Shown: positions 42,195 through 51,384, counted from the first letter of the stretch. The stretch: DNA of 64,000 nucleotides from Sphingomonas glaciei (GCF_023380025.1 NZ_CP097253.1:2017001-2081000); one strand, 5' to 3'. Translations and numbers: made by a program. The notes: generated from the sequence alone by a model not told the origin.

Positions 42195-44015
42195 CTACTC
42201 CGCCGCCTCGGCCTGCTCGCTCTCGGCCTGCTGGCGGGCCCACATGTCGGCGTAGAGGCTGTTGCGGCGGAGCAACTCGGCGTGGCTGCCTTCTTCCGCC
42301 ACCCGGCCGCCGGCGAGCACCACGATCCGGTCCGCATCGACCACGGTCGACAGCCGGTGGGCGATGGTGATGGTGGTGCGGCCGGTCGAAACGCCGCGCA
42401 GCGTATCGAGGATCGCTTCCTCGGTCCGGCTGTCGAGCGCGCTGGTCGCTTCGTCCAGGATCAGGATCGGCGGGTTCTTGACCAGGGTGCGGGCGATCGC
42501 GACGCGCTGCTTCTCGCCGCCCGACAGCTTCAACCCACGCTCGCCGACCCTCGACTCGAACCCGTCGGGCAGCGCGCGGACGAAGGCGTCGAGCGCGGCG
42601 CCGGTCGCTGCCTCGGCCACCACCTCGGCGCTCGCCTCGTCACGGCCATAGGCGATGTTGTAGCCGAGCGTGTCGTTGAACAGCACCGTATCCTGCGGCA
42701 CGATCCCGATCGCCGCGCGCAGCGACGACTGCTTGACCCGCGCGATGTCCTGCCCGTCGATCGTGATCCTTCCGCCCTGCGGATCGTAGAAGCGGAACAG
42801 CAGCCGGGCGAGGGTCGACTTGCCCGCGCCGCTCGGGCCGACCACCGCCACCGTCTGCCCGGCGGGCACCTCGAGAGTGACGCCCTTCAAGATCTCGCGC
42901 CCGTCCTCGTAGCCGAAGCGGACGTCCTCGAACCGGACATGGCCGCGTTCCACGTGGAGCGGGGGGGCGTTGGCAATGTCCGTCACTTCCTCCGGCGTGT
43001 CGAGCAGCCGGAACATCTCGTCCATGTCGGTCAGGCCCTGGCGGATGGTCCGGTAGACCGTGCCGAGCATGTCGAGCGGCCGAAAGAGCTGGGTCAGCAG
43101 CGCGTTCACCACCACCAGGTCGCCGGTGCTGAATTGGCCCCGGCTCCACCCCCATACGGTATAGGCCATCGCCCCGCCCATCAGCAGGTTGGTGATCAGG
43201 CTCTGCCCGATGTTCATCGCCGCCAGGCTGGTCTCGATCTTGACCGTCGAGCGCGCCAGATTCTCGACCGCCTTGCCGTAGAGCTTGCGCTCCCGCTCCT
43301 CGGCGTTGAAATACTTCACCGTCTCGAAGTTGAGCAGGCTGTCGACCGCGCGCGCCGTCGTTGCGGTGTCGTGGCTGGTCCACTCCTCGCGCAGCCGCAC
43401 GCGCCAGTCGGTGACCGCCTTGGTGAACCAGATGTAGGCGACGACCGCCACCCCGGTCGCGGCGACCAGTCCCGGTCCGAATTCGGTCCAGAACAGCACC
43501 GCGACGATGGCGAGCTGGAGGATCGTCGGGGCAAGATTGAACAGCAGGAAGTAGAGCATGATGTCGATGCTCTTCGACCCCCGCTCGATGATCTTCGTTA
43601 CCGCCCCGGTCCGCCGCTCGAGGTGGAAGCGCAGGCTCAGGCCATGGAGATGGGCAAAGGTCTGCTCCGACAATTGCCGGGTCGCTTCCTGCCCGACCGT
43701 CTCGAAGATGCCGTTGCGCAGATTGTCCAGCAGTACTCCGCTGAACCGCGCCAGCGCAAAGGCCGCGACGAGTGCGATCGCAACCGACGCCGCGTCGGGG
43801 CTGCCGCCGGTCATCCGGTCGACCGCACCGCCAAACGCCTTGGGCAGGACGATGGTGGTTAGCGTGATCGACGCGACCACCATCACGAACGCGACCACCA
43901 CGCGCAGCTTCAGCGCCGGCCGCCCTTCCGGCCACAGGAAGGGCAGGAAGCGCAGCAGCACCTTGAAGCCGCTCGGCTCGCGGGCGGTGGAAGGTTCGGT
44001 GACGGGCGGGGGCAT
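42195..44015 (-). CDS. ABC exporter, permease-ATPase fusion (Atm1/heavy-metal type)
   Basis: The 606-residue protein has six membrane segments in the first about 330 residues. A nucleotide-binding domain follows with Walker A VGPSGAGKSTLARLLFRF, Q-loop IGIVPQDTVLFNDTLGYN, signature KLSGGEKQRVAIARTL and Walker B ILILDEATSALD. The membrane part, with VKYFNAEERERKLYGKAVEN and TDMDEMFRLLDTPEEV, fits the Atm1/HMT1 group, which exports glutathione-linked sulfur or metal compounds. I chose the ATG at 44015 because GGAGG lies four bases upstream. A further 22 codons to 44081 look non-coding. Confidence 0.9.
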   Translation of the reverse strand: MPPPVTEPSTAREPSGFKVLLRFLPFLWPEGRPALKLRVVVAFVMVVASITLTTIVLPKAFGGAVDRMTGGSPDAASVAIALVAAFALARFSGVLLDNLRNGIFETVGQEATRQLSEQTFAHLHGLSLRFHLERRTGAVTKIIERGSKSIDIMLYFLLFNLAPTILQLAIVAVLFWTEFGPGLVAATGVAVVAYIWFTKAVTDWRVRLREEWTSHDTATTARAVDSLLNFETVKYFNAEERERKLYGKAVENLARSTVKIETSLAAMNIGQSLITNLLMGGAMAYTVWGWSRGQFSTGDLVVVNALLTQLFRPLDMLGTVYRTIRQGLTDMDEMFRLLDTPEEVTDIANAPPLHVERGHVRFEDVRFGYEDGREILKGVTLEVPAGQTVAVVGPSGAGKSTLARLLFRFYDPQGGRITIDGQDIARVKQSSLRAAIGIVPQDTVLFNDTLGYNIAYGRDEASAEVVAEAATGAALDAFVRALPDGFESRVGERGLKLSGGEKQRVAIARTLVKNPPILILDEATSALDSRTEEAILDTLRGVSTGRTTITIAHRLSTVVDADRIVVLAGGRVAEEGSHAELLRRNSLYADMWARQQAESEQAEAAE

Positions 44016-44128
44016 CGGCCTCCAAGGTAGGGACCCCCGAGGGAAGGCGCAAATGCGGAGCCGAAATGACTGGAACCCCAAGATTATTCCGCCGTTCTAC
44101 TAGCAAGTCACCTTGCGGGGTTAAGCAG

Positions 44129-44377
44129 ATGGGTCCGGTTTCATACGTAATTGCCATCCTGGGCTGCGCCGACGGCGGCGCCGCCTGCCAGCAGGTTGCG
44201 GTTGCGCCCGCGCGCTACGAAAGCGCCGCGTCGTGCGAAGCCGCCACCGGCAATGTGCTCGCCGACAGCACCGACTTCGATTTCCCGACGCTCGTCGCCA
44301 AGTGCCGCACCGCCAAGAGCCCGGCCGCCGTCCAGCGCTCGGCGCCGCCGCGCAGCGCTGCCGTCAAGCAAGGCTGA
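44129..44377 (+). CDS. Conserved hypothetical protein (sphingomonad type)
   Basis: The 82-residue product starts MGPVSYVIAILGCADGGAAC and has a regular pattern with three Cys (about 13, 20, 36) and a further Cys in AKCRTAK. It looks like a small secreted or periplasmic protein whose N-terminal hydrophobic stretch may be a signal. Similar short proteins (MGP...YVIAI.GC.DG) are frequent in sphingomonads without known function. It precedes the SDR gene by eight bases and may be in its transcript. Confidence 0.65.
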   Translation: MGPVSYVIAILGCADGGAACQQVAVAPARYESAASCEAATGNVLADSTDFDFPTLVAKCRTAKSPAAVQRSAPPRSAAVKQG

Positions 44378-44385
44378 GCTGGCCG

Positions 44386-45243
44386 ATGGCCGACGTGATC
44401 GATCCGCCGACCCGCGAGGAGTCGCGGCTTCCGGGCAACGAGCATGAGCTCGATCCCAAGCCCGAATGGCAGCCGCGCTATCCGGGTTCCGGGCGGCTCA
44501 AGGGCAAGGTCGCGATCGTCACCGGCGGCGACAGCGGGATTGGGCGCGCGGTCGCCGTGCTGTTCGCCCGCGAAGGCGCCGACGTCGCCATCCTCTACCT
44601 GAACGAGCATGAGGATGCCGCCGACACCCGCAAGTTCGTCGAGGCCGAGGGCCGCCGAGCGATCTGCATCCCCGGCGACCTCGGCGACCGCGACTTCTGC
44701 TTCAAGGCCGTGCAGCAGGTGGTCGACAGCTTCGGCAAGCTCGACATCCTGATCAACAATGCCGGGGAGCAGCACCCCGACGAGAAGATCGAGGACATCA
44801 CCGAGGAGCAGCTGCGCCGGACCTTCCAGAGCAACATCTATTCGATGTTCTTCATGGTCCAGGCCGCCATGCCGCACCTGAAGCAGGGCGCCGCGATCGT
44901 GAACTGCACGTCGGAGACGATGTACAAGGGCGCGCCGATCCTGCTCGATTATTCGGCCACCAAGGGCGCGATCACCGCCTTCACCCGCAGCCTCGCCAAG
45001 AATCTGGTCGAGCAGGGCATCCGGGTGAACGGCGTCGCGCCGGGCCCGATCTGGACCCCGCTCAACCCGTTCGGCGGCCAGCCGCCCGAGAAGATGCCGG
45101 AATTCGGCAAGGACACCCCAATGGGACGGCCCGGCCAGCCCAACGAAGTCGCGCCAAGCTTCCTGTTCCTCGCCTGCGACGACGCCAGCTACATGACCGG
45201 CCAGGTGCTCCATCCGGATGGCGGCAACACCACCCAGAGCTGA
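44386..45243 (+). CDS. SDR family oxidoreductase (YhdF/YghA-like)
   Basis: The 285-residue protein is a short-chain dehydrogenase with VAIVTGGDSGIGRAVAVLFA, the DILINNAGEQHP loop and the catalytic Ser-Tyr-Lys set in CTSETMYKGAPILLDYSATK. An N-terminal extension of about 45 residues includes PRYPGSGRLKGK. The extension and the GQVLHPDGGNTTQS end are typical of the YhdF/GsiB-associated general-stress SDRs. Substrate is unknown. It converges with the DUF4402 gene pair, three bases between stops. Confidence 0.92.
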   Translation: MADVIDPPTREESRLPGNEHELDPKPEWQPRYPGSGRLKGKVAIVTGGDSGIGRAVAVLFAREGADVAILYLNEHEDAADTRKFVEAEGRRAICIPGDLGDRDFCFKAVQQVVDSFGKLDILINNAGEQHPDEKIEDITEEQLRRTFQSNIYSMFFMVQAAMPHLKQGAAIVNCTSETMYKGAPILLDYSATKGAITAFTRSLAKNLVEQGIRVNGVAPGPIWTPLNPFGGQPPEKMPEFGKDTPMGRPGQPNEVAPSFLFLACDDASYMTGQVLHPDGGNTTQS

Positions 45244-45246
45244 GGC

Positions 45247-45762
45247 TCACTGATAGGCGACCTGAATGTCGATTGTGCCGGTGTAGAGGCCGTCGGCCAT
45301 TGTCGAGGTAAGGCCGAGCGTCCCCCCGACCTCGAACAGCTTTCCGGGGTTTCCGCTGTTGTCGATCGTCACGCTGGCGGGATAGGTCAGGGTCAGCGCC
45401 AGCGTCGCTCCGGCGCCGTTGGTGATGGTCACCGTCGGGGTCGGCGAACTGATCAGCGCCACTTGGTTGTTGCTTCCCGTCAGCCGGAATTGCGCGGTGG
45501 TGAACACTCCCGAACAGGTCAGTCCGGTGCCGCTGCCGCAAGTCCGTCCGGTCGGCGTGATCGCCACGTTCTGGGTGCCGGTGAAGGTGCCGACCAGCAC
45601 GGTCCCGAACTGCAGGTTGCGCAGCGCCGTCAACTGCAACGGCTTCATCACGTTGACGCTGGCGGTCGCCTTGGGCCCGGTCGTCCCCACGCTCTGCGCA
45701 GCCGCCGGGGTTGAAACAAGCGCCAGGATGAAGGCGGCGAGGAGATGGGCGGGGCGGATCAC
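45247..45762 (-). CDS. DUF4402 domain secreted protein (locus 2, second copy)
   Basis: The 171-residue protein has a Sec signal peptide (LLAAFILALVSTPAAAQ) and a DUF4402 domain (ATASVNVMKPLQLTALRNLQ, then FGTVLVGTFTGTQNVAI). It ends DGLYTGTIDIQVAYQ. A pair of Cys in GRTCGSGTGLTC may form a disulfide. The GTG start at 45762 overlaps the stop of the upstream DUF4402 gene (GTGA), so the two are made together. Confidence 0.85.
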   Translation of the reverse strand: MIRPAHLLAAFILALVSTPAAAQSVGTTGPKATASVNVMKPLQLTALRNLQFGTVLVGTFTGTQNVAITPTGRTCGSGTGLTCSGVFTTAQFRLTGSNNQVALISSPTPTVTITNGAGATLALTLTYPASVTIDNSGNPGKLFEVGGTLGLTSTMADGLYTGTIDIQVAYQ

Positions 45763-46280
45763 AGGTAATCGACCGTGATGGGAACGTCGCCGCGATACTC
45801 GCCCTCGGCATCGCCGCTGACGAACAGCTCGCCGCCGAACCGCACGCGCAGACGGCCGTCGCCGTCGAGGCGCGGGATGAGCGGCAGGTCGCTGCTGATG
45901 CGGGTGATCGCCAGCGCGCCACCGGCGAAGCCGAACAGGTCGATGCGGGTGGGAAGGTCGACTCGGATCTGCCGGCCGGGCTCGCCGCGGATCACCACCT
46001 CGCCGATCATCGCCCGTCCGGTCAGCGCGGCAAGCGCGCCGCTGGTCGCCCGCGACCCGTCGGCGCCAAGCCGTGCGATGCCGCCGGCAGGCCCGGTCAG
46101 GATCACCCGGTCGAAGTCGAGGCTGGTCTGGACCTCGAGCGCCATCGGCAGGGCCTGAGGAGCCGAGGCGATCAGTCCTCCGCCGCTGGCGTCGCACAGC
46201 CGGCACGGCGCTGCCGGCTCGGCCGCGGCGGGTGCCGAAGCGAGCAGGCAGGCGAACAGGAAGGCCGAGGTCCAGCGCAT
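45759..46280 (-). CDS. DUF4402-like secreted protein (locus 2, first copy)
   Basis: The 173-residue protein starts with a Sec signal peptide (RWTSAFLFACLLASAPAAAE), followed by a PCRLC pair and a beta-rich domain. That domain has LEVQTSLDFDRVILTGPAGGIA and the end EGEYRGDVPITVDYL, which match the DUF4402 plan. The ATG at 46280 is chosen for the signal peptide. The frame is open further upstream. It is coupled to the next DUF4402 gene. The upstream A/T-rich patch (46281-46330) may be its promoter. Confidence 0.78.
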   Translation of the reverse strand: MRWTSAFLFACLLASAPAAAEPAAPCRLCDASGGGLIASAPQALPMALEVQTSLDFDRVILTGPAGGIARLGADGSRATSGALAALTGRAMIGEVVIRGEPGRQIRVDLPTRIDLFGFAGGALAITRISSDLPLIPRLDGDGRLRVRFGGELFVSGDAEGEYRGDVPITVDYL

Positions 46281-46383
46281 CGCACCGCAATAGAACCGAA
46301 ATGGTGTAAGCTTGGTAAAAGCGCCGCTAACCATTGTCGCGGCACCCCGAATGCCCACATTCCCCTCAAAGGAGTGAGCCTGC

Positions 46384-46797
46384 ATGACCGACCGGACGAC
46401 CACTTCCGAACTGCCCCACGACGACCGCGAGTGGCTGGAGAAGCTCGGACCCGAACGCTTTCAGATTCTGCGCAAGCACGGCACCGAGGCCCCATGGAGC
46501 GGCGAACTGCTCAGCAACAAGGCGGCGGGCGAATATGTCTGCGGCGGCTGCGGTGCGCCGTTGTTCGAGAGTGACACCAAATATGACAGTGGCAGCGGCT
46601 GGCCGAGCTTCACCGCGCCGGTCGACGAAGGCGCGGTATCCAACATCGAGGACAACAGCCTCGGCATGCGCCGGGTTGAGGTCCGCTGTGCCAAATGCGC
46701 GGGGCACCTTGGCCATGTCTTCCCCGATGGGCCTGGCCCAGAGGGCCTGCGCTATTGCATCAATTCGGCCAGCCTCGACTTCAAGCCCGAGGAATGA
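46384..46797 (+). CDS. msrB: Peptide-methionine (R)-S-oxide reductase
   Basis: MsrB repairs methionine-R-sulfoxide in proteins. The 137-residue protein has both zinc CxxC pairs (YVCGGCGAPLF and RCAKCAGHLGHVF), the GSGWPSFTAPV motif and the catalytic Cys in LRYCINSASLDF. AAGGAG lies nine bases before the ATG. Confidence 0.97.
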   Translation: MTDRTTTSELPHDDREWLEKLGPERFQILRKHGTEAPWSGELLSNKAAGEYVCGGCGAPLFESDTKYDSGSGWPSFTAPVDEGAVSNIEDNSLGMRRVEVRCAKCAGHLGHVFPDGPGPEGLRYCINSASLDFKPEE

Positions 46798-46883
46798 AGA
46801 CGAGGCGCGGCGCCGGTGCGAAAGCCTGGCGCCGTCAGCCAAGTCTTGCCGCCCCACCCGTTAGACTCTAACCCCTTGGCTTC

Positions 46884-49049
46884 ATGGCCAGGCAGCCCGT
46901 CCGTTCTCGTTCCGCATCGGTTGCCGCCGCCCCGTCGCTGGGTGTTGGAGGCTGGCTGGTGAGGCTGATGAAATGGGGCCTAGTCGCCGCACTACTCGGC
47001 CTCGTCGCGCTGGGTGTCGCGGTGGCGGTCGCCTACACCCAATTGCCGTCCTACCAGAGCCTGTCGAACCGCGACGACCTGGGCCAGAACATCCGGGTCC
47101 GCTCCGCCGACGGCAAGCTGCTGGTTCAGCTCGGCCCCAATCTGGGCCAGTGGATTCCCTATGCGCGGATTCCGGGAAACATGCGCGCTGCGATGATCGC
47201 GGTCGAGGACAAGCGCTTCCGCAGCCACCCGGGGGTTGATCCGATCGGCATGGCGCGCTCGATCAAGGTCCGCCTCGAGACCGGTCGATTCAGCCAGGGT
47301 GGCTCAACCATCACCCAGCAGCTCGCGCGAAATATCTTCCTGTCCAACGCTCGGACCTTTGGCCGCAAGGCGCGAGAAGGCGTGCTGGCGCTCGCGCTGG
47401 AAGCCAAGTTCTCGAAGAACCAGATCCTCGAGCTGTATCTCAATCGGGTCTACTTCGGCGGTGGGGCCTACGGCATCGATGCCGCCAGCCGCACCTTCTT
47501 CGGCCATTCGGCGAGCCGCCTGAGCCTCGGCGAGGCGACGATCATCGCCGGACTGGTCAAGGCGCCGAGCAACTACAGCCCGACTGCCGACGTCGAGGCG
47601 GCGCAGGGTCGAGCCAGCGTGGTGCTCGATTCGATGGTCCGCAACGGCTTCGTCACCGCCGACGTTGCGGCCAGCGTCGACCCCGCGCAGATCGTTGTCC
47701 AGCCGAGCACCAAGCAGAACAGCGTGCGCTACTTCACCGACTGGGCGCTGCCCCAGCTCGACACGCTGATCGATGAAACCAGCGAGCCGATCGAGGTGTG
47801 GACCACGCTCGACACCACCATGCAGGGCGCGGCCGACCGGGCGATCAATGCCAACACTCCGCAGGGTGCGCAGGGCGCGCTGGTCGCGCTCGACCGCGAC
47901 GGGGCGGTCCGGGCGCTGGTCGGCGGCCGCGATTATGTGTCCAGCATCTACAATCGCGCGACCCAGGCCCAGCGCCAGCCGGGCTCCGCCTTCAAGCTGT
48001 TCGTCTACCTCGCCGCGCTCGAATCGGGGATGAAGCCGACCACCACCGTTGTCGACGAGCCGATCGAGATCGAAGGCTGGCGTCCGCGCAACTCGACTCG
48101 CACTCACCTCGGCGCGGTCAGCCTGCGCGAAGCGTTTGCTCGCTCGATCAACACCATAAGCGCCAAGATCGGGGCCGAGCTCGGATTCGGCACCATCGCC
48201 GACATGGCGCGGCGGTTCGGGATCACCTCGTCGCTGTCGACCTATCCCTCGATGGTGCTCGGCACTTCCGACGTGCGGTTGATCGACATGACCCGCGCCT
48301 ATGCCGCGGTCGCGGCGCGCGGCGTGTCGGTCAGTCCTTATGCGATCACGCGGGTGACCAGCGCCGACGGACGGCTGCTGTATCGCCACAGCCAGTCCGA
48401 GGAACGCACCCTGGTCGCGCCCTGGGTTGCCGCGGGCATGACCGACCTCTTGCAGACCGCAGTGATGAGCGGAACCGGTCGCGCCGCACAGATCGGCCGC
48501 CCGGTCGCCGGCAAGACAGGCACCACCCAGTCCAACCGCGACGGCTGGTTCATCGGGTTTTCGAGTGGGATCACCACCGGGGTGTGGATGGGACGCGACG
48601 ATTCCAAGGCCATTTCGGGTCTGCAGGGCGGCACTGCCCCGGCCCGCGCCTTCCGTGACTTCATGGTCCGCGCGGTCGCCCATCGTCCGGTCGAGCAGTT
48701 TCAGACCGAAGTGCCGATGCCAGACTGGCAGCTCGAGCCAGGCGAGGAGAATTACTTCGGCAACGAGGAAATGCCACTCGAGCAGCTGGTCGACGAGAAT
48801 GGCAATCCGATCGCCGCTCCGGTCGAGGACCCGCTCGCGCCCGAGCCGATCACCGAGCAGCCGGTGACGCAGCCGATCCAGCCCGGCGAGCCGACCGAAG
48901 GGGACCGCATCTTCGGGCAGCCTCCGCCCGACCGCCGCGCGCCTACCCCCGCGCCGGCGCCGACCCCGCCGCCAGTGCCGCGCGGGGAACGTCCGCCCCT
49001 AGCCCCGGCCGACGGCTCGCAGGGACGGACTGAGACGACGCAATTCTGA
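46884..49049 (+). CDS. Penicillin-binding protein 1A-type transglycosylase/transpeptidase
   Basis: This class A PBP polymerises and cross-links peptidoglycan. The 721-residue protein has one N-terminal anchor (VAALLGLVALGVAVAVAYT). The GT51 domain has VEDKRFRSHPGVDPIGMAR and GGSTITQQLARNIFL. The transpeptidase has SxxK in RQPGSAFKLFVYLAAL, SxN in ARSINTISAK and KTGTTQSNRDGWFIGF. A Pro-rich tail (PAPAPTPPPVPRGERPP) ends it. Without the outer-membrane-facing insert, PbpC/Pbp1a subtypes cannot be separated. Its 3' end overlaps the convergent protease gene by 51 bases. Confidence 0.95.
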   Translation: MARQPVRSRSASVAAAPSLGVGGWLVRLMKWGLVAALLGLVALGVAVAVAYTQLPSYQSLSNRDDLGQNIRVRSADGKLLVQLGPNLGQWIPYARIPGNMRAAMIAVEDKRFRSHPGVDPIGMARSIKVRLETGRFSQGGSTITQQLARNIFLSNARTFGRKAREGVLALALEAKFSKNQILELYLNRVYFGGGAYGIDAASRTFFGHSASRLSLGEATIIAGLVKAPSNYSPTADVEAAQGRASVVLDSMVRNGFVTADVAASVDPAQIVVQPSTKQNSVRYFTDWALPQLDTLIDETSEPIEVWTTLDTTMQGAADRAINANTPQGAQGALVALDRDGAVRALVGGRDYVSSIYNRATQAQRQPGSAFKLFVYLAALESGMKPTTTVVDEPIEIEGWRPRNSTRTHLGAVSLREAFARSINTISAKIGAELGFGTIADMARRFGITSSLSTYPSMVLGTSDVRLIDMTRAYAAVAARGVSVSPYAITRVTSADGRLLYRHSQSEERTLVAPWVAAGMTDLLQTAVMSGTGRAAQIGRPVAGKTGTTQSNRDGWFIGFSSGITTGVWMGRDDSKAISGLQGGTAPARAFRDFMVRAVAHRPVEQFQTEVPMPDWQLEPGEENYFGNEEMPLEQLVDENGNPIAAPVEDPLAPEPITEQPVTQPIQPGEPTEGDRIFGQPPPDRRAPTPAPAPTPPPVPRGERPPLAPADGSQGRTETTQF

Positions 49050-49688
49050 ACGGGCGGCCGCGACCGGTCCACCGAATAACCGCTCCTCCGCCGCCTTGAA
49101 CGCTGGCGAATGATCCATGTGCAGACGGTGCGCCACCTCGTGCGTGACGACAAAGCGCAGCACCTCGGGCGGAGCGAGGATCAGCCGCCAGCTGAAGCGA
49201 ATCGCACCGGACGACGAGCAGCTACCCCAGCGGCTGACCGGGTCACCGACGCTGACCGAGCGGACCGTCACCCCCGCCTGCGCCGCGACCGCAGCGGTGG
49301 TGTGGCTCAACCGCTCGCGCGCCAGGGTGCGCAGCCAGCGCTCGACCGCGCCGGGCAGGCTCTCGGCGGGACCGCCGACCAGCAGCGATTCGCCTTCCAG
49401 CCTGACGCCGCGGCGAGTGCCGGGTTGATGGACGATGCGCCGCTCCACGCCCTCGACCGGGATGATCGCGCCGTCATTGAACGGGAGACCGGCCGGAGCT
49501 GCCGCCAGCTGCCGGTCGATCCACGGCCGTTGTCCCGCCACCCAGTCGAGCGCGGACTTGGCCGACTGCCGCCACGGCATGGTCAGCTTCAGGACGCCCG
49601 CTTCGTGATCGACCCGTAGTCGCAGCCGCCGCGAGCGCCGCAGCCGCATCATCCTCACCGGCAGCGGTAGGCGTGGATCCTCAGAGGT
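48999..49688 (-). CDS. YgjP-like zinc metalloprotease (M48-related, DUF45)
   Basis: The 229-residue protein has the zinc motif in VVTHEVAHRLHMDHSPAFKA, with two His in HExxH and a third His downstream. The DUF45 block RWGSCSSSGAIRFSWRLILAP precedes it. The N-terminal part (RLRLRVDHEAGVLKLTMPWR) is a beta domain. The family is used for protein processing, but no substrate is known. I chose the GTG at 49688, overlapping the YcgN stop by eight bases. The 3' end overlaps the PBP gene tail to tail. Confidence 0.87.
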   Translation of the reverse strand, partial: TSEDPRLPLPVRMMRLRRSRRLRLRVDHEAGVLKLTMPWRQSAKSALDWVAGQRPWIDRQLAAAPAGLPFNDGAIIPVEGVERRIVHQPGTRRGVRLEGESLLVGGPAESLPGAVERWLRTLARERLSHTTAAVAAQAGVTVRSVSVGDPVSRWGSCSSSGAIRFSWRLILAPPEVLRFVVTHEVAHRLHMDHSPAFKAAEERLFGGPVAAARSELRRLSPSLRAVGRG

Positions 49689-50130
49689 CACGGTCGACGA
49701 GGTGGAACTCGAGCTCGTTCGCATCGACCTCGCTGATCGTCCATCCGCGGGTAGACATACCTGCCCCGTGCACGCTCTCGCGGCTGCCGCTTTCGAGATA
49801 ATGCCAGTCGGGCAGCGGTTCGCCGAACGCCCGCAGCCGATAGGCGCAGGTGCCGGGCAGCCATTCGAGCTCCTCCAGCCGGTCCTTCGATAGCTGAACG
49901 CAGTCGGTCACCCATTTCTTGCGATTGAGGTAATCGGTGCAGCGCCCGTTCTTGCGATCGAGCAGCTTGCAGGCGACATTGGTCGGGTACAGCTCGCCGG
50001 TGTCGGCATCTTCCAGCTTGTGCAGGCAACAGCGGCCACAGCCGTCGCACAATGCTTCCCACTGCCCCGCATCGAGCGCAGCGAGAGGCTTGTCCCACCA
50101 GCGGGCAGTTTCGGGCGTGGGCTTGTTCAT
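49681..50130 (-). CDS. YcgN family cysteine-cluster protein (UPF0260)
   Basis: The 149-residue protein has seven Cys in the UPF0260 pattern: ALCDGCGRCCLHKLED, NVACKLLDRKNGRCTDYLNR, WVTDCVQLS and GTCAYRLR, probably a zinc or Fe-S cluster site. The role is unknown. It is translationally linked to the YgjP-like protease by an eight-base overlap. The start ATG is at 50130. Confidence 0.9.
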   Translation of the reverse strand: MNKPTPETARWWDKPLAALDAGQWEALCDGCGRCCLHKLEDADTGELYPTNVACKLLDRKNGRCTDYLNRKKWVTDCVQLSKDRLEELEWLPGTCAYRLRAFGEPLPDWHYLESGSRESVHGAGMSTRGWTISEVDANELEFHLVDRDL

Positions 50131-50203
50131 TGGCGACGCAGACTTGGTCTGCTAAGCGCCCGCATTCAAGCATTTACCTTCAGAAACGCGGGTGGGAAAA
50201 GCA

Positions 50204-50806
50204 ATGAGCAAGCGGCGCGCAGCGATCGGAGCCCTGCTGTTGGCGTGTCTGGCGATGCCGGTTTCGGCGCAGACGACGCAGAGCCCGGGCTACAGCTTCC
50301 TCCAGGCTGTGCGCGAGCGCGACGGGAACAAGGCCACCGAATTGGTGCAGCAGCCAGGGTCGACCGTGCTCAACTATCGCGACGACCGCGGTGAGAGCGC
50401 GCTGCACATCGTCACCGGGCAACGCGACCTGACCTGGCTGCGGTTCCTGACCGGGCAGGGCGCGGACGTGAACATCGTCAACCGCAATGGAGACACCCCG
50501 CTGCTTGCGGCAGCGCGGATCGGGTTCGCGGAAGGCGCGGACTTCCTGATCTCGCGCGGCGCGCAGGTCGACCGGCCCAACCGCCGCGGCGAGACCCCGC
50601 TGATCATCGCCGTCCAGCAGCGCAACATCGCGCTCGTCAAACTACTCGCCGAGCGCGGGGCCAATCCCGACCGGACCGATAATGCGACCGGGCGCAGCGC
50701 GCGAGACTATGCCAGGATGGACAGCCGCGGGCCCGAAATGCTGCGGGTGATGGACATGGCCAAGGCGGCCAAGAAGCCCGAGATAATCGCCGGTCCCAAA
50801 CTGTAA
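50204..50806 (+). CDS. Secreted ankyrin-repeat protein
   Basis: The 200-residue protein has a Sec signal peptide (KRRAAIGALLLACLAMPVSAQ). Four to five ankyrin repeats follow at about residues 55-175: NYRDDRGESALHIVTGQRDL, NIVNRNGDTPLLAAARIGFA, DRPNRRGETPLIIAVQQRN, and DNATGRSARDYARM. It would bind a partner in the periplasm. No target can be read. ATG 50204 is preferred. GTG at 50192 would add four residues. Confidence 0.88.
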   Translation: MSKRRAAIGALLLACLAMPVSAQTTQSPGYSFLQAVRERDGNKATELVQQPGSTVLNYRDDRGESALHIVTGQRDLTWLRFLTGQGADVNIVNRNGDTPLLAAARIGFAEGADFLISRGAQVDRPNRRGETPLIIAVQQRNIALVKLLAERGANPDRTDNATGRSARDYARMDSRGPEMLRVMDMAKAAKKPEIIAGPKL

Positions 50807-50817
50807 AAGGTCTGGGC

Positions 50818-51315
50818 CTAGCTGCCCCACCCCAGGGTGGGATCGATCTGGGCACTGAGGCGGCGGGCGGCGCGGCGGGCGAAGCGCAGGATTTCGGCCT
50901 TGCGCCGCGCCGGCGCCAGCGGCCGTTCGGGAGCATCGCGCACCACCGCCGCATCGTAGCGGTCGGCGACGATCACCCCGGCGGTCGCCGGAAGGAAGCG
51001 ATCCTCGTCGAGCAGCCCGGCCAGGGCCGGCGGCACCGCCCAGAAGAACTGGTCGCAATAATCGAGATAGTCGGTCCACTTGGCGTCGCCGGTGAGGTCG
51101 GCCTTGCTGACCTTGATCTCGACGATGGTCAGCTTGCCCTTGGGATCGATCCCCATCAGGTCGGCGCGGCGCCCGTTGGGCAGCGGCACTTCGCAGATGG
51201 CGAACAGGTCACGGCGGCAGAACAACCGCGTCACGCCCCGGGCGACTTCGATCGCGACCGGGGCGAGATCCTGGAAACATGAATCGGGAAGAACGGAATC
51301 GGGCGCGGTGGACAC
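50818..51315 (-). CDS. MmcB family DNA repair protein
   Basis: The 165-residue protein (GTG start) has the MmcB/DUF1052 core: FCRRDLFAICEVPLPNGRRA, DLMGIDPKGKLTIVEIKVSK, DLTGDAKWTDYLDYCDQFFW and TAGVIVADRYDAAVVR. These carry the D...ExK arrangement of PD-(D/E)xK nucleases. In Caulobacter the family confers mitomycin C resistance under CtrA control. The nuclease prediction is from the motif. It stands alone between the ankyrin gene and the hydrolase gene. Confidence 0.9.
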   Translation of the reverse strand: MSTAPDSVLPDSCFQDLAPVAIEVARGVTRLFCRRDLFAICEVPLPNGRRADLMGIDPKGKLTIVEIKVSKADLTGDAKWTDYLDYCDQFFWAVPPALAGLLDEDRFLPATAGVIVADRYDAAVVRDAPERPLAPARRKAEILRFARRAARRLSAQIDPTLGWGS

Positions 51316-51384
51316 GCCCGATTCTTAGAACAGGACAGGAACGAAGGCTAGCGTCGCTGCGGCATCGCGCCGCAGTTCAACGGC

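Noticed and set aside
42010..42243. 77-codon minus frame between the lower-GC gene and the exporter
   Set aside because: It overlaps the exporter 3' end and shows no recognisable family. At most a gene remnant.
42186..43862. 558-codon plus frame opposite the Atm1-like exporter
   Set aside because: A shadow of the exporter, which has all ABC motifs in the other strand.
47304..48683. 459-codon minus frame opposite the PBP1a gene
   Set aside because: A shadow. The plus frame has full transglycosylase and transpeptidase motifs.
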